A DNA stretch of 64,000 nt from Brachypterus glaber (GCA_958510825.1 OY294049.1:7812001-7876000), one strand, 5' to 3'; positions 13,235 to 26,784 are shown, numbered from the stretch's first letter. The notes: a model not told the origin generated them from the letters alone. Numbers and translations: made by a program.

Positions 13235-13737
13235 AATAGAAATTAAGGATATAGTCAACAGAACATTAATATTTTATTGTTTTATACGTATTTCGAGACT
13301 TTTAAATTAGTCCCATCTTCAGAAACTCTTCAACTGTAAAATAAATTAAATTATAGCTAGCTAAGTACTAAAACTGCAAAAAAAAAACACTTACCAAAAT
13401 AGGTCAAATACGACATAAGTTACAACACAAAGTTGGTACAACATTCATTTTAACGTTTTAAAATAAAACAAAATACACGTAGTCATCGGGATTCGTTTAA
13501 ACGAATTAAAATTGTTAAAAATATAATATAATAAATTAAATACGACATTACGTCGCTGACATATTAAATATAAGTAAGTAAGTGTTTTTTTTTTGCAGTT
13601 TTAGTACTTAGCTAGCTATAATTTAATTTATTTTACAGTTGAAGAGTTTCTGAAGATGGGACTAATTTAAAAGTCTCGAAATACGTATAAAACAATAAAA
13701 TATTAATGTTCTGTTGACTATATCCTTAATTTCTATT
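13235..13737. mobile_element. 0.5-kb fold-back element
   Basis: Arms 13235-13393 and 13578-13737 are nearly perfect inverted copies (AATAGAAATTAAGGATATAG at the outside). They contain the words TTCGAGACTTTTAA and CATCTTCAG, like the 'TCTGAAGATG...TCGAAA' stretches at ends of several insect elements. Confidence 0.82.
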
Positions 13738-14077
13738 GAAACATGCAGAACAACATCGGATTCTATCAAACGATATCTAAGCTTGATTGATTTAGTTTGA
13801 GAGCTTTTTTCTTGATTTAAAGTATTGAAAGGTGGCATTTATTAGTTTAAGTGACGAAGTCTTTTTTGTAAAATATTCTAAAAGCTATTATCTACGGGTG
13901 GCACCCTAAATGTTAAAAACGACTAAGGAAATTATTTTTTTTTGCATTATCATGAATTAGATTCCATAGGTGGCGCTTAAATTTCTACCTTCTCAATATT
14001 ACAATCTTATAATAAGTACTAGTTAGTCATTCGCAATAAATACAGGGGTTATTCCAGCAAATCGTGACATGACTGGC

Positions 14078-14273
14078 CAGGCGCGGATTGGCTTCTGAAG
14101 GCCCGGTGGGCAAAATGTAAAAAGGGCCCGTAAAACGGCTCAAAACCCAAGAAAAATGGGAACATTGAGGGCCCGGTATAGCCATAATAGAACAAATGGT
14201 CGTATGAGGGCCCGTTTAGCAGTGGGGCCTGCTCGGCTTTTGCCGACCTTGATTTATAGCCAGTCCGCCACTG
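14078..14273. mobile_element. 196-bp hAT-like MITE
   Basis: Left end CAGGCGCGGATTGGCT and right end AGCCAGTCCGCCACTG are inverted. The 8-bp duplication TGACTGGC stands on both sides (14070-14077 and 14274-14281), as expected for hAT elements. The interior repeats GGGCCCG. Confidence 0.85.
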
Positions 14274-14281
14274 TGACTGGC

Positions 14282-16261
14282 TCTAAATAAAATACAGATT
14301 ATTATTACGTCATAAAACGCAAAAAAATTGAAATTTTTGTAAAGTATAGAAGTACTAGTTTACATGTATAAATTTTTGGCTGTATCTGTATTATTTATAT
14401 AAAATTTTTAATGAAATATATCAAAAAAACACGAAAAAAGTGCAAAGTTTGGATTTGTGGGCCTGTAAAAATTAACTAGGGTAGATATTTAAAATCTGCA
14501 AGTAACGACATGAATCATTTTGATTTAGCAATATTCTTCTATAATTTTTTTTTTTTTTTGAAATCCTGCTTTTTTTTAAGCTCGAAAGCACCGGGCAATT
14601 TGCTCAAGGGATGTCCGCTATCTTGAATTTTAGGGGTGAGTTGCTTAATATGCATATTACGAAAAAAATGCACATAACCAATTCTGTTACCAAGGAAATT
14701 TCCAACAATTTTTGTTTAGATAATTTTTTTAATATATTAATAAAAATCGAGTTAATTTAAAAATAGCCATGTTGGAGGTGAAATTGTTTTTTCCATTTTT
14801 CAGCCACTACTACAATGTTTGCTAAACATTGTTTAGGAAGAATAATTTTGTACATTTTGTAAAAAAAAGTTTGATGGAACAATTTAAAAATTTACAAGGC
14901 TGTTGGGTTACATTACGCTGTGAAAAAAATCCTGGCAACATTAATCTTCCCATTAATATTTGGTAGATTCACTCTCAAAAAGTTATGGAAGGGTCTTGTA
15001 GGATGTTTAAGTTGCTGAGATATCGATGAACAAAGACAAAAGGATCCTTTTTCATTGAATGTCGGATATCGCAGCAAAATATTGATGTAGAGACAAAAAA
15101 AGTTAAATAAACAAGCTAACTGACTTATACATTGGATTAACTGAAAAAAAATCCCGAGCCCATGGACCCTTAAAAAAAGAAAAAAAAATTAAAAAATTTA
15201 GTTTCGCGCTATTTCTTATGATTGCGCAATAACCGTAGCTCATAAAAATTTTCTGCCAAAAGATCAAGAAACGACCATTTTTTGTAGTAGTGTAATTGGT
15301 TTTAAACACAGTATTGATGTAACTTAATAACAATAGCTTCTATTTGTGTATAATAATAGTTTAATTTGTCTATTATTCATCGCTTTAAAATAAATAAAGT
15401 TGCATATTTCCTGTAATGAATAAAGGTGTTAATTTTATATAGAGCGGCATTATAAACTCAAATCCTAAATTATACTACTGTTATACTATTATATAAACTA
15501 ATAAAACCTGCTGTTAGAATGGTGCGAAGTAGTAAAAAAATACTTTTATTTGTTTATACTCGTAAAACCTAAATAACATTTTTATGTTTGTTTATTTTAT
15601 ATCTGTTCCTTTATCAAGTCTTGAGAATGAAGACTTATACTGGAAGATAAGGGTTAATTTATCACCTAGGTTTTGTTTAATAACAAACAGCACTGAGGTG
15701 TTACAATACAGGTAATGCCATCAAATAGCCATTTCTGCAAGCAGGAATATTCCAACTAAAATGGTTTTGCAAGCTTCGCAAAAATAGTAGTTGGAGTCCA
15801 AAAAAAAAAATAGCATTTATGTGATACATGCGGCTCTTTGTTACAGACTATGAAATGTAAATCATTAGGGTGTTTTTTTTTGCAATAATTTTATGCGTAT
15901 AATAATGAAGATATAATGATTCTACGGGTATCTTATAAAAGGGGAAGAGTTGTTTTATCAAAAGAAATTATTAATTTAAAAAAAATCGATTCTAGCATTG
16001 CAAAATCTCGTTACAAAAATACTGTAATTCTTACCATATAAAGAATTTGAATAACCCATTCCTATATTTGCCAATAACAATAACAAAAAAAATATTGATA
16101 TTTTGCAAAAGAAAAAGTTTTAAACATTTTTACAAAAAATTTCTTTTTGCAAAAGATCAATAATTTTAGTGTTATTGTTATAGGAATTTATGCTTTAATA
16201 TACAAAATATTGTTATAAATAATTGATTTTTACGAGGGGTTTATTTATTGGACAATCCTTG
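14282..16261. other. Intron 1 sequence, no gene seen
   Basis: AT-rich with many homopolymer runs. The 76-aa frame at 15103-15333 (- strand) has no recognisable content. Confidence 0.55.
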
Positions 16262-16434
16262 TACACCTACCCAACAATCTTCTACAATCCTTGACAATTC
16301 CTTCTTTCACAATCATCTGCAATCCTCCAGAATCCTTCACAATCATCTACAATATTCCACAATCATCTGAAATCTTCCCACAATCTTTAACAATCTTCAT
16401 TAAAATTTTGTACAATCTTTGACAATCTTCCACT
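16262..16434 (+). repeat. Degenerate tandem repeat of ACAATCTTC
   Basis: About fourteen imperfect copies of a 10-14-bp unit (ACAATCTTCTAC, ACAATCATCTGC and similar). Confidence 0.8.
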
Positions 16435-18204
16435 GGTATGCAAAAATATGCAAAAATAGAAATTTTCTGACCTTTAATTGTTAATATCTTAAAAACCACA
16501 CCAAATCCACCGCAGCAAATACATAGGTTTTGATTCTAAACACCTGTATTACCTGAAATACTTGACAGACCTCTGGTTGAGCCACTGTCCCCAACAGGGT
16601 TTTGTTGTTGCTCATATCCCTGAACTAATTTCGAAACATCGTATCTGTACCTGATGACTGGTAACTTATACACTCCAATTTATTACTAGAATATAACATA
16701 ACTTATTAACTAATTGAAATAGTTAATTGGAGTTTGTAAATGTTACCACTCATTATGTACAAAGGTACAAATAGATCCAAACCAAGCGATATGAAACTTA
16801 ACAAATAACATGTTTAATAGCAGACACGCGTATTTTTGTATATAAATTATATTATATAATATAATTATATGGGTATGCTTTTGCAGATACATCCATACGT
16901 ATCTGTCTTCAAACGCGGACCATATAGAAATGTAATAATAATAATACTCCTTTCGTTAAAAAAAGCAAAAAATTGAATATAACATAATGGTACTTTAAAT
17001 TTCTTTGACTCCCGGTAGATTTTTAAACTTAGTCAAACAAGATAAAGTTCATACCTCTTCCTAGGTAAAGTTACAAAACATTTTCTTTTATCATGTTAGT
17101 AACATTATTACCACAGTTGTGTAGTCAGTGATAAACCATTGTTAATTATTAATAATAATTTATTAACAGAGTATTATAAAAATAGTCATAGTCAATGAGA
17201 TAGCAATAATTTTTTATGCTAAACATGAGAAATCTGGTTGTCAGTCGGTATTCATGGTTATGTGAAGACAATGATAATAATAATTTTGAAGTGAGTACCT
17301 AATATTTATTTTTATTTATTTATTTATGCATTGGATGATGTTAAGTATACGTGGTCAATGCTGAGATTTTGTTAATTTTGACTTGCCTTGTGCTTATAGA
17401 ATGAAACGCATTAAAATGATCTATCGGTGATTTTTTGAGTCACCCTGTCAGATAACACTGAATAAATAAAAATATCATAGAGTTTTTGAAAAATGTGAAA
17501 ACGCATTTCTTTTTTCACTCTAGGACAATTTTGTTTTATTTTCTTTTTTGCTTACTATTTTCTAATAGGGTGGCTAAAAAATTCACCAATACCATTTTGT
17601 GTGTATGTATATTTTTTATATATCAGACGATTCTTTTATAAAATTTTTCCTTATTTAAAATCTTTTAAACGTTTAGAAATACAAAATGAAATATACCTTT
17701 TTAAGATACGCTTTTAATAATTTTTGACAAAAAATAAATAAATTGGAGAAGGTTTTATCTCATCACTAAAAATGCATTTTTTCTCAAAAAAATTATATCT
17801 CAAAAACTATAAATAATAGACTCATACAATATGGTATAAAGGCATTTTTATGTAAAATAAGAAGGCATAATAAAAAATATACCATTCCATTTAAAAAAAT
17901 AAGTCAGATGTTACCCACCCTAAGAAGACTATCCTGTATATTTTTAAATATTTTTAAAATGTGTCTTGTTTAAAACCATACAACTTTTCCCTTTAAAGTT
18001 TTTCTCTAAAGTGGATAGTTACTTTATATCGACCGAGTCGGCTTCGTTGAGACACCCTGTATATAGGTATTTATTAAACTAGAAAACAGTAACTGGTAAA
18101 TTAGTGCGTGTTTAAGCAAAAAATGTTTTATGCATGAGTGGAAACATTGTTTTATCAATAAACTCTATAACCCTTTGGGTTAGAACCCTTTTATTTCTAA
18201 ATAA
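16435..18204. other. Intron 1 sequence, no gene seen
   Basis: AT-rich. A TTAT microsatellite lies near 17308. Two GAGTCACCCTG / GAGACACCCTG words (17438 and 18048) suggest worn transposon ends. Confidence 0.5.
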
Positions 18205-18297
18205 ATGAATCACGCGGCAGGGTGTGTAGAGTTTGTAGATTTTTCAAAAACAAGTTTAAGTGCGAAAAATGGCGGTAAAAAGTTTAAAATTATTTAC
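18205..18297 (+). CDS. Possible alternative first exon of the lipid phosphate phosphatase gene
   Basis: An ATG at 18205 opens 31 codons (begins MNHAAGCVEF, ends KKFKIIY) and stops precisely at a GTAAGT donor at 18298, again in phase 0, so it could join the exon at 37324 just as the one at 8705 could. Its composition (GGCGG, several GCG codons) is less AT-biased than the surrounding intron. The frame also stays open past the donor for another 50 codons, so the splice reading is not forced. It lies about 60 bp upstream of a transposon boundary (18358). This is inference from phase and splice signal only. Confidence 0.3.
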
Positions 18298-18357
18298 GTA
18301 AGTACTGTGGTTTTAACAAAATTAAATAATAGTGTTAAAACCACATCTAATATCGTA

Positions 18358-19275
18358 GGGGAGATGTGGGAGAGTTGGTACCGCGGGAGAGTTGGGACAG
18401 TGACTTTTTCTAGTTTATTGCTCAGTATTAAACGTCACACAATGTGACACAATATGTCATATTGTTTACCTTTACTTTCATAAGTAAAAAGATCGCCATA
18501 CCTCACCCGTGTGTTTTGTTTTTAAAATCTGTGGCTATTTTAATTGTTTGGTATAGTGAAAAGTAACTTTTTTTTGGTTTGAATTATCGATTACAGTACT
18601 TTTTGGTTGCGAGTGTCACAAGTAAGTCATTTTTCATGTATTAAACAATGTTGAGGCTATAAAATGTTGAGTTTTTCTCTTGGTTTACTCTAACCTAAAG
18701 AAAAAATATGCTCACTTACAATGACACAAAGCAGTAATGTAGAGTTAGGACATTATGTTAAGGGAGAGTTGGGCAGTCTCATTTTATTCATAAATTAAAA
18801 ATCATTTAATTTTATGTAATATACTGCGTAAAATCTAAAATTATAATATACAGGTTGGTTCTACAGTAAATAGATCCCTACCACATGCACTCAAAATTAG
18901 TTTGAGTTTCTAAAAAAATATTTTTGGGATATTGAGGATTTACTATAGGAAAAATAAATTTTTAATCATGTTTTGTTTAAAATATTTTACATTTTTTTGT
19001 TCTTATTTTTTTTTGCTATAACTAATAAATATTTTTCTTTGATTTAGAGTTTTATCTAACCTGTCCTAAGTCTACCCTGGTAAAAGGGAGACTTGGGACA
19101 AAAACACCACACTAAAAAATCTGTTTTATTAATTTTATTTATGCAGTAAATTTAACAAATATTTGCAAGAAGTAGTCCAATATATCAAGTTATATTGCAG
19201 TATTTTTAATTTTAAAAAATATCCAGAAATGTAAATTAATATGTGAAATTTGTTCCAACTCTCCCACAACTCCCC
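18358..19275. mobile_element. 0.9-kb element with GGGGAG termini and internal GAGAGTTGGGACA words
   Basis: Inverted ends GGGGAGATGTGGGAGAGTTGG / CCAACTCTCCCACAACTCCCC with TA on both sides. The terminal word returns inside at about 18386, 18770 and 19088 in forms of GGGAGAGTTGGGACA. No open frame. Confidence 0.8.
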
Positions 19276-19277
19276 TA

Positions 19278-20443
19278 CTATCTAAGTATACCATGTCTGT
19301 TACAATTAAAGCATCCAAAGCAGTGCAATATTAAATCTGCAGGGCTTTGAATATTTAAATGAACCATGATAAACAAAGTGAAACGATTTGCTTTACCCCT
19401 TTTTAAATTGTTTAAATTATACATCCTTTTCAACGGTCCCGACTTAATTGTCCCCATGTACGAACAATCAGCATTCAAAGCCGTTAGTGTCGGGCGGGTT
19501 TCGCCACTAAAATATTTAGTTATAACGTTTTGCGGTAATTAATCCAAAATAGTGAATTTTTTCGATATTGTGTAGAACGTAGTTTTTATGACGAAAAAGT
19601 TAAACTGTAGTGTAAAGTCTTATTAATGGTGCAGGTCGCTTACCACTACGATATTTCAAGAACGCTTTGATATAGTGACTTAAAATTTTGACCAAAAGTT
19701 TTTTGCCACGTTGAAAATCTTTGCTCCAAAATTTAAGTTGTTGTGTCGAGCGTGCCATTCTAAAAAAAAACAAAAAAATGTGAAATTTATGTGGAATGAA
19801 TACCAGCTCTTATTTACGAAATGGATAAGCAAACACAAATAAAGGTTATTTTAAAATCATTCTTTTATCTTATCAAAAGATTATATTTTAAATCGTAAAT
19901 GTTGCAAAAAATCTATTGCGATATTTAGTTGAATCATGCATTCATCAGGCTTTTCTTAAAACTAATTGTTAAATTTATGTGCTATTATAAAACCACTGAC
20001 GGAAATTGATTCAGCGTAATTTTTTAATACGAGGTTTATTCAGAAATTTTTTGATTTAAATATCATAAAATGGCAATAAATAAATAAATGTAAAAAAAAA
20101 AATTACACCTAATCCAGATTTATATTGTTTTTTATTATTAATTATTGATTACATATAAGCAGGCAGTTGTAAACAAGTAAGTAAAAACGATAATTTGTTT
20201 TTATTGATATAATGGATAATATTTTGCACTAACTACTAACCTAACAGAACCCTAAGTGGTACTTTTAGGGCCCTAAAACCCCCGTTCTAACCACGACACA
20301 TAGAAAAGATTAAGCAAATAAAAATGTTTTTGGACCACCCTATAATGTAGTATAATTTATAATATTTATAATAAAACACTTAAAATCAGTGTCAATATTT
20401 ATTTATCATGGATATAATCAATTTTACTTAATAACTTATTAAC
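19278..20443. other. Intron 1 sequence, no gene seen
   Basis: No motif, repeat pair or coding signal recognised. Confidence 0.5.
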
Positions 20444-20445
20444 TA

Positions 20446-23400
20446 CCCAGTCCGCACAAATTCATGGCAGGTACATGGCAGGTACATAACCACTGTTCTA
20501 TGTGATGTTGCAGCCATGTTATTTTTATAGTCCATGTACAGTCCTTGGACTTTAACAATTCCGCCTCAAATTATGTATCAGGTACATAACATGTAACATA
20601 TCAGCTACATACCAGGTACATAACATATTATATAACATTTGCAATATGGATGAGAGGTATCAGCCATGTCGTTTTTATACTCCTTGATATGTAGCAGAAA
20701 CATACCAAATACATCATAAGTTATCCCTTGCCATATGGATGAGAGGTCTTTAATACATTAAAATTATATGGGTGATATGTAACATGGATGTTATAATGTC
20801 CGTTTAAATTCCCCCGGCAAATATAAACTTCCAATTTCGAATAGGTAAATGATACACAAATATGAAATACATATTTGTGTGCCACTTACCTATTCGAAAT
20901 CTAAAGTCGATATCTACAGGGTCCGGTCGAAGTCTTAATTTCGTTTATTTTGCAAAAATAAAAATATATCTTAAACTGACACTCGGTTGTCCTGCTAGGT
21001 ATACACACAAAAAAATTAAAACTACATATTACATATTCTGAATAAAATATATTTTAAAAAAGGTAACTGTTTGTACATTTTTTTTAAAAACGTAAAATAA
21101 ATAAACCTATTCTGAAAAAAAAATATATTTAAAATTAAAAAAAAAACGTAATAATGCATTTTTCGAGGGGTAAATCTCATACGAACTCGCGTACACCAAA
21201 TTTTGCATTACCCAAGATTTGGCAAGATTTCGCGGGAGTTGGCAAGATTTCGCAGGATTTTGAAATATTTTGGGGGATTTCGCAAGATTTCTCGCAAAGT
21301 CTAAAAAAAAACTAAATAATTTTACATTTTCAAGTATAATATACTTAGTATATATATATTATACGTTTTTGCGTAAAATACACAAAAAAAAAATCATTTA
21401 AAATCTCTAAGAATAAAATAAATACAGCGCCACACAAAAAAAATGGATCTTCGAAGGACTCGACTAGTCAATTCCTATATATTTTGAGCCGCTGAATGCG
21501 AATGTGAGGTCGAAATTTAAAAGTTTTTAAAAAGACCTCAAAAAACCTAGCAAAAGAGTACAAAAAGGATGTTTTTTTGAGTTTATTTTGAAAATGGGAC
21601 CCAATTTTTAAACTCCGACTCGGATTAAGCGGCAGACAGACTAGACGAGTCTGTCGGAGATCCAACTTTAGTTTGTGTAACTGTGATATTAATAAAACAT
21701 TTTTTACAACTTTTTTCACCAATATTACCGCGTCCCACTGAAATATGACATAAGTAGTACTTCTGGTGTACCACACCTATAATACGGATGCTTTTGTTTC
21801 GGCAGTTTAAGAGTTACAATATTATGTTAACCTATGCTACTGAGAGTAGCCGGTGAGGGAACGTTCAAGTATTATGTAACGCAAATTGTGCCAAAATTCA
21901 TACACTTCATACCCCGGCTCTCGCGTTATTATAGATTATAGAGATTTCATATTTTGCCTACCCCCCTAATAGGGGGTGTGCTAGGGGGGGTAGCCAAAAT
22001 ATGAAATCTCTACAGCCTTAAATAATGCGAAAACCGGGGTATGAAGTGTATGAATTTTGGTACAATTTGCGTTACATAATATTTGAACGTTCCCTGATGG
22101 TACCGTGTAAAAAATACCGAGAGTCGCCGGTGACTCTCATGATAGCCAACGTGTTAAATTATTTAAGATTTCGGGAATTTCGCAAGATTTCGCGAGGGTG
22201 GTACACAAGATTTCGCAGGAGATTTAGCTCGCAAAATACATTTAGAACAAGTTTTAGTTTTCTTCAGCCTTTTACATTAAGGATCCCAACTCCTTGAGGA
22301 TAAATAAATAAAAAAAGTATATCTCTTTTTCATCAAAGTTGTCACATAGAACCTGATAATTCTCAGCAAACAGCTTACCCATAAATATAGATTAACATAC
22401 CACAATGACTTCAAATGTTCTCCATTTATTTTATCTATCCGTTTTTATAGGTAATAGGTACCTTTTTTTTGCAATTAATTGGGAAACATTTTTTGTGTTG
22501 GGATACATCATCCATCCCATGGGATGGAATCTCACTGACGTCATCATTTCCAATAAATGACACAACTGCATATTCCAATTTACTAAAAAAGTATAATCCA
22601 TTATAATTTGAAATCTTATTTTGAGGTTAATTTTAAAAAAAGTATTACGATTATGTAGATTATAAAACTTGTATAAACTAATAATTAGTTTTATTACTAA
22701 CCTATCATAAAACACTCTCCAAAAAATAGCTTTTGCAACACAAAAATTAACAACAACAACAAACACTATTCCGTTAATTATGACGCCATACTCTACTACT
22801 AGATTGCTTGGCGGGAACTTCAAAATTCTAATTTCTATTTCCAAGAAATCACAATGTGATGTCATCTCTGATTTCTGTATTTTACAAGATATTACATAAT
22901 TATAATTATAGTTATACCATGAATGCGGATAGGCGTATTCAACGATTATGGGAATTTGTAGATTTCCAAAATAAGTTTAAAAAAGTAAATTTGATTTAAC
23001 CAATAATAATAATAATAACTTATTTGTGAGTTTTATCCGAGTCGAACCAAACTGAAGTTTTAAACAAGCAATATTAAAAAAAATCATAAAAAATGAAAAA
23101 AAATTGTTTTTTTTTTAAAGATCTTTTTTGAAAAACGAAAAATTATTGAAAAAAATATAAATTAAATTTTTCAAAAAAAGTTTTCAAAAAAACTAAAATT
23201 TTTTTCAAAATTTTTAATATTTTTTGTTTTTGTAGAATTGATTTTTATAATAAAAGTAATTTTTCCTTAAAAAATTACGTTAATCGAAATATTTTTTCAG
23301 CTTTTTTCGATTTTTTTTTAAAACTTTATCCCTCCATAAATTTTTTGTTTTTGGTGCGATTACTTTCAAAAATAATAGGGATCTTCACCTCGGATTTTTC

Positions 23401-23718
23401 CTGAAAATTTCAAGTCGACCGGATTATTATTATTAACCTGTACATACGGTCACCATATTATGGTTAATTCATAACATTTTATGTATCTGGTATGTTCTCA
23501 CACCATATATATGATATATAACATGCAATATTGCATGTTATGTATCATACATATGTATGTTACATCTTATGTAATATGGCACATGTAACTTAAAAAATCT
23601 TTCTGTTATAGGGCATGTTATGTAGCATACATATGTATGTTACGTCTCATGTAATATGGCACTTGTTACCTAAACAATCTTTCTTTGTGATGTTGCATCC
23701 ATGTATGTGCGGACTGGG
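20446..23718. mobile_element. Composite DNA element, CCCAGTCCGCACA termini, with nested insertions
   Basis: Ends CCCAGTCCGCACA / TGTGCGGACTGGG with TA on both sides. The outer parts (20446-about 20800 and about 23440-23718) match 59465-60327 in reverse orientation. The middle about 2.6 kb is additional and holds other repeats, including hairpins at 20836-20899 and 21856-22095. Confidence 0.82.
21856..22095. repeat. 240-bp fold-back with AGGGAACGTTCAAGTATTA arms
   Basis: Arms of about 65 bp, then CCTACCCCCCTAATAGGGGG-type inner pairing. A single arm end also occurs alone at 4083-4112 (TTACGTAATACTTGAACGTT). Confidence 0.8.
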
Positions 23719-24360
23719 TATTTATCGCAAAATCAATAATTCTAGACATGAAAAATAAAAACAGTCATGGAATTGAATTAAAAACTTTAATTGTAAGTAA
23801 TTTTCTTAATTTTTAAATAGTTTTGTATGTAATTTATACTATACCTAGAAAGTTGCGAATTCATGTGTTGTTGTAAAACATACTTATGAGCCTTTTTGAT
23901 GGTACCGGAGTAATAGACAACCTGTATACAGGGTGAAAATTTGAAAACGAGCAGCATTTAATATTTCTTTAACTGATGACACTCTGAAAATTTGGCGAAA
24001 CACGTCAATTTATGTATCAAGGGGGACAGCTTTTGAGCTATTTGTTGTTGTATTACATTCAACCCCCTGTCCCTCAGGTCACCTAACCCTAAAATTTTAA
24101 ACAGCAACCCCCATTTATTTCGCCATTTTTGAAATCCTTATGTAACTCTAGATAAGTTACATCTCTTTTTATTTCTTGTCAAAATTAAACTTTTAAAAAA
24201 ATCGAAAAAAGCTGAAAGAAAATTTTGATTAGCGTAATTTTTTCAGAAAAAATTACTTTTTTAAGGATTATCATCCAAAAGAAAATTAAGAAAAAAAAAA
24301 ATGAAAATTTTTTAAAGTTTTTTTGAATTTTTTTTTGAAATTTGTTTTCTTATTTATTTG

Positions 24361-24427
24361 GGAAATGCAATATACCATTTACTGTGAATAGTATGTAATG
24401 GAATGCGTAGCATTACATATCTTAACG
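24361..24427 (+). repeat. 66-bp dispersed motif, copy at 24.4 kb
   Basis: AATGCAATATACCATTTACT ... GGAATGCGTAGCATTACATA. Other copies lie at 44785-44850 (+) and 7527-7590 (-), all strongly alike although the flanks differ. Confidence 0.75.
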
Positions 24428-24519
24428 GCTAAATTAAATTGATTCCATACACTCGTGAGGTTAAGTACTTCAATTTTGAGTAAAAAAATAATAAAAGAGA
24501 TGTAACTTAAGGCATGTCC

Positions 24520-24642
24520 AGAAGCTTACATAAGAACATAAAACATAAGAATGCGGTGCCGTGATTGGCTTACAAGATCTATGGCGGCGCATCCAGCAAA
24601 TCACGGCATTGCATTGTTATGCATTACGTTATTATGCGAGCC
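24520..24642. mobile_element. Short MITE with AATGCNNTGCCGTGATT arms
   Basis: Imperfect inverted arms of about 45 bp (GCTTACATAAGAACATAAAA ... TTACGTTATTATGCGAGC). Confidence 0.55.
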
Positions 24643-26487
24643 TGTGCACAGGTAGAGCAAATATTTCCCAAGTAAAAATTTAAAAATTTAGAAATTTCCC
24701 AAATAAAATTAAAAAAAAAACAGCTTTACCCCTGACCGTGAAATATTTTATATGTTAAAAGGTACGAGTTTTTAACCAATGATGTAGCTTAAAAATCGCG
24801 GGATTTTTAAACTACCATCTTGTCTAATTGGACGGACTATAGTAATTATTAATTACATTTAAAAAAACAGTTTTCAAAATTTTGTGTTACGACACTGTTC
24901 TGTAACGGGTGCGATATGTGTCTTGCTGTCACTTTTTCAATGCTATAAAAATATCTCACGTGAATCTTGATTGATAAGATACGCCGAATTTAACATTTAA
25001 GTATAAATACTTATAAGTACCTAAAATAAATAATATAAAATTGTAATCAAAATAATTAGAGGTACCCAAAACAGTTTTTTGTTATTTGGTGATAGAAATG
25101 CATTTCTATTATGGTAAGAATAAAATTATATAATTAATAATATTATTTTTCTACGACGGCTTTAGAATGTAAGCAAATACACACACTTTTCAAACACAGA
25201 ATGAATCTAGCTCTAGATACGGTATGAATATTCCGTATCAAGTGTTATAATGAGCACATATAGTGTCATCTCTTATTTATAAAAGTAAAGAAAACTGTAG
25301 CAAAATTAGCAAAAATATATATATATTTTACCATGAAATATTGAATAATTTAATGCAATTTAAAATTTTGCGTTAAAATTACATAAAGTTTATTAGTTTT
25401 TCTTAATATTTGACCAGTTTTTTATCAATTTAGTTAAAAAAATTAAAACTGCTCCATCTATTGTTAAATATTTAAACCTGATATCTGTCACAACAATCTG
25501 ACATAACCTTTAATTTTTGCTTTATAATTTGTAAATATGTGCTAAAATTAAATAAAAATATTTTTTAAGTACTGATTTGATAAAATTATTAAATAAAATT
25601 AATTGCTTTATTTAAAAATATGTGTTTTGTTGCATTTACAATGTCGAGTCACAAAAAACATTGTTTTGAACCTTGTCCGCAGTTTAAAGCCATGCAGTGT
25701 TTCATATTTGCAGTCGAAGAAAAAGTATAGTCTACAACACGTATGGAATAGTCATTCCGCGTCGCGCGGAATATTGTCTATTCCATACTAGTTATAGAAT
25801 ATACTATTTTATCCGCGGCGGCTAATATAAACAAATCTCGAGCATGTGATGAAAAATATATTCGTTATTCCTTACAAGGACTCTAAATAATGGGCGCGGG
25901 GAGCATATTTTTCTTTATTATAAAATTTTTATAGATGAATTATAGCGTTGAAGGTAAATTATTAAATACATTTTATATTCTTAATTCTTGAAAAATAATT
26001 AGAATAATCACAAAACATTAGAAAAGTTTTTAAATGTCGAGTTGCAACGACAACAACCTATCGAAATCGAATGAGCGAGAGCAATTTCTCATAAAAAAAT
26101 AAAATTAATCGTAGATTAATATTATTAATATTTGTTAATTTATTTTCTATTGATATCGCTGTAAATAATTGTTTTTTGGGACCCCTTCCCCATCCCGCCA
26201 TGGAAAAAAATTATAATATTTTTTTTTGTGCATTAAAACGTTTCTTCTATTCCAGAAATACTTTTTATATTTTGGGGCACAAATTATTTACCTTTTAGGT
26301 GGGTTTTAAATGTTTTTTCTATTACGCATAATAAAAAAATTATGTTATATAATATAACATACATTTATAGAACAAGAACAACAAGAAATTAAAAAAATTA
26401 TATCCAAAACAAAAATTTAACCTCCCTTTTACCCCCTCCCCCCAACCGATTTTTTCTCAAATACGAACTTATCCAAGATAACATAAA

Positions 26488-26532
26488 ATTATACGATTAA
26501 ACGAACTTTAGGAAGTTCGATCGTAATTATAT
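26488..26532. repeat. Hairpin extension at the left DIRS end
   Basis: About 45 bases outside the shared inverted repeat form an imperfect hairpin (ACGATTAAACGAACTT ... AAGTTCGATCGT). It is absent from the right end, but it is copied in the internal complementary region, so it belongs to the element. Confidence 0.7.
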
Positions 26533-26705
26533 GAGGCGCATTCTTCGAGTAGATTACTTATTAATTAATAATTATTAAGTAATTATTATAATATTTAACT
26601 AGTAGTAGTAGCTTTGGTGCTAGTTTTGGCTCACAAGTCCCCAAGAATTTTAAAATTCCCGGGGTTACCCACTTTATCGGTCCCCACTTTACCGACTTCA
26701 TAACG
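26533..26705 (+). repeat. DIRS element inverted terminal repeat, left (downstream) copy
   Basis: This is the inverted copy of 31487-31664. The shared block runs from the GGCGCATTC motif through the TTAATTAATAATTATT stretch and TTTGGTGCTAGTTTTGGC to ACTTCATAACG. Its outermost bases (GAGGCGCATTCTTCGAG) differ from those of the right copy. Confidence 0.9.
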
Positions 26706-26784
26706 TTTAAATTAAACAAAAACATTTTTGGGTAAAAATTTCATAGGCATTCTTTAAATTTGATTAATTTTTGGGAAGGGAGGG

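Larger units (their letters stand above)
23721..26487. other. Intron 1 sequence with small repeats
   Basis: Holds the 66-bp motif, a short MITE (24520-24642) and a small palindrome at 25741-25787 (TATGGAATAGTCATTCCGCG region). No gene seen. Confidence 0.5.

Noticed and set aside
17438..18060. Single element bounded by GAGTCACCCTG and GAGACACCCTG
   Set aside because: The two words are in the same orientation, so they are not an inverted pair; they probably come from separate worn ends.
22431..22865. 144-aa frame on the - strand
   Set aside because: It has hydrophobic runs from AT-rich codons, no motif and no splice context, and it lies within a composite mobile element. Kept only as a remark in the findings.
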